Under the pieces are notes generated by a model. The model was not told the origin of the DNA. It did no database searches and saw only the letters and a program-made list of their open reading frames with translations. DNA of 64,000 nucleotides from an uncultured Anaerobiospirillum sp. (GTDB lineage Bacteria; Pseudomonadota; Gammaproteobacteria; Enterobacterales; Succinivibrionaceae), in assembly GCA_944389615.1 (NCBI GenBank), contig CALXNA010000011.1, positions 21,384 through 85,383 on the forward strand, given 5' to 3'. The translations under genes and the position numbers were made by a program. Shown piece after piece: positions 63,796 to 64,000 of the stretch (positions are counted from its first letter, which is position 1; each line of letters starts with the position of its first letter).

Positions 63796-64000
63796 TTTGA
63801 GAGATCCACTACACGCCAAGCGTTGCTGCGCTGCGGCAGGCCGCCGTACGTCCTAGCCTACGCCGTGCGGCGCGGCCTGCACGCTACCGTCGGCCGGTGG
63901 CCTGAGGTGCTGCGCCTCGAGGGCGCGGACTTAGCCGCTGCAGCAAGAGAACAATTAAATAATGAAGCAGGAAGAGATGTGATAGGTGCGAGCGCACCTT
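63796..64000. other. Upstream region of the defence operon
   Basis: No gene seen to the window end. A GC-rich stretch (63820-63940) contains GCAGGCCGC / GCGGCGCGGCCTGC-type self-complementarity. A short A/T-rich patch at 63950-63970 would be the best place for the operon promoter on the minus strand, but no clear -35/-10 pair could be assigned. Confidence 0.4.

Overview
The window is a 64 kb piece of a GC-rich gammaproteobacterial chromosome. LolCDE, SlyD, ThiI with a rhodanese domain, YajQ, AmpG, Slt and a complete Na+-NQR all fit that class. The thiI / yajL / xseB-ispA-dxs / yajQ / ampG neighbourhood resembles the E. coli region around thiI, here interleaved with lolCDE and pheST. Three sodium-coupled amino-acid transporters, a sodium-pumping NQR and glycogen synthesis would suit an anaerobic gut bacterium such as a member of Succinivibrionaceae; that placement is inference.

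Region 1 (1-46266) is mostly housekeeping: pnp behind a hairpin-rich leader; three tandem NSS transporters; slt; an Smr-domain protein, a CbiB-like membrane protein and mtnN on the minus strand; glgC with a long leader; an acyltransferase; a DprA-like protein; a secreted protein with a minor-pilin-like domain; slyD with a remarkable His/Cys tail; thiI; an aldo/keto reductase; lolCDE; yajL; pheS and pheT; xseB-ispA-dxs; yajQ; ampG; an MdtG-like exporter; and nqrABCDEF. Several conserved proteins (LolD, LolE, XseB, Dxs) carry low-complexity or lineage-specific extensions. The spacers are GC-rich, full of perfect hairpins and in four places hold tandem repeats. The 1.2 kb before nqrA holds no convincing gene but many hairpins and a perfect LacI-type palindrome.

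Region 2 (46499-63795) is an accessory island entirely on the minus strand. Its core is a five-gene operon: a membrane-anchored coiled-coil McrB-family ATPase, a McrC-like DUF2357 protein, a degenerate Hsp70-like protein, a Upf1-like SF1 helicase with a C-terminal Vsr/DUF559-like nuclease, and a membrane-anchored coiled-coil protein with a Gln/Ala/Ser-rich tail. This matches the CoCoNuT (coiled-coil nuclease tandem) class of predicted RNA-targeting type IV restriction systems, known so far mainly from comparative genomics. Downstream, in the same direction, are a Ser/Asn-repeat membrane protein, a Sel1-repeat lipoprotein-like secreted protein and a small membrane protein (the first and last are paralogues), a decayed Rpn-type nuclease fragment, and an AAA-ATPase-like protein whose nuclease domain looks inactivated.

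No tRNA, rRNA, CRISPR array or intact transposase was recognised. All calls rest on reading the sequence and on remembered family features; no database search was run.
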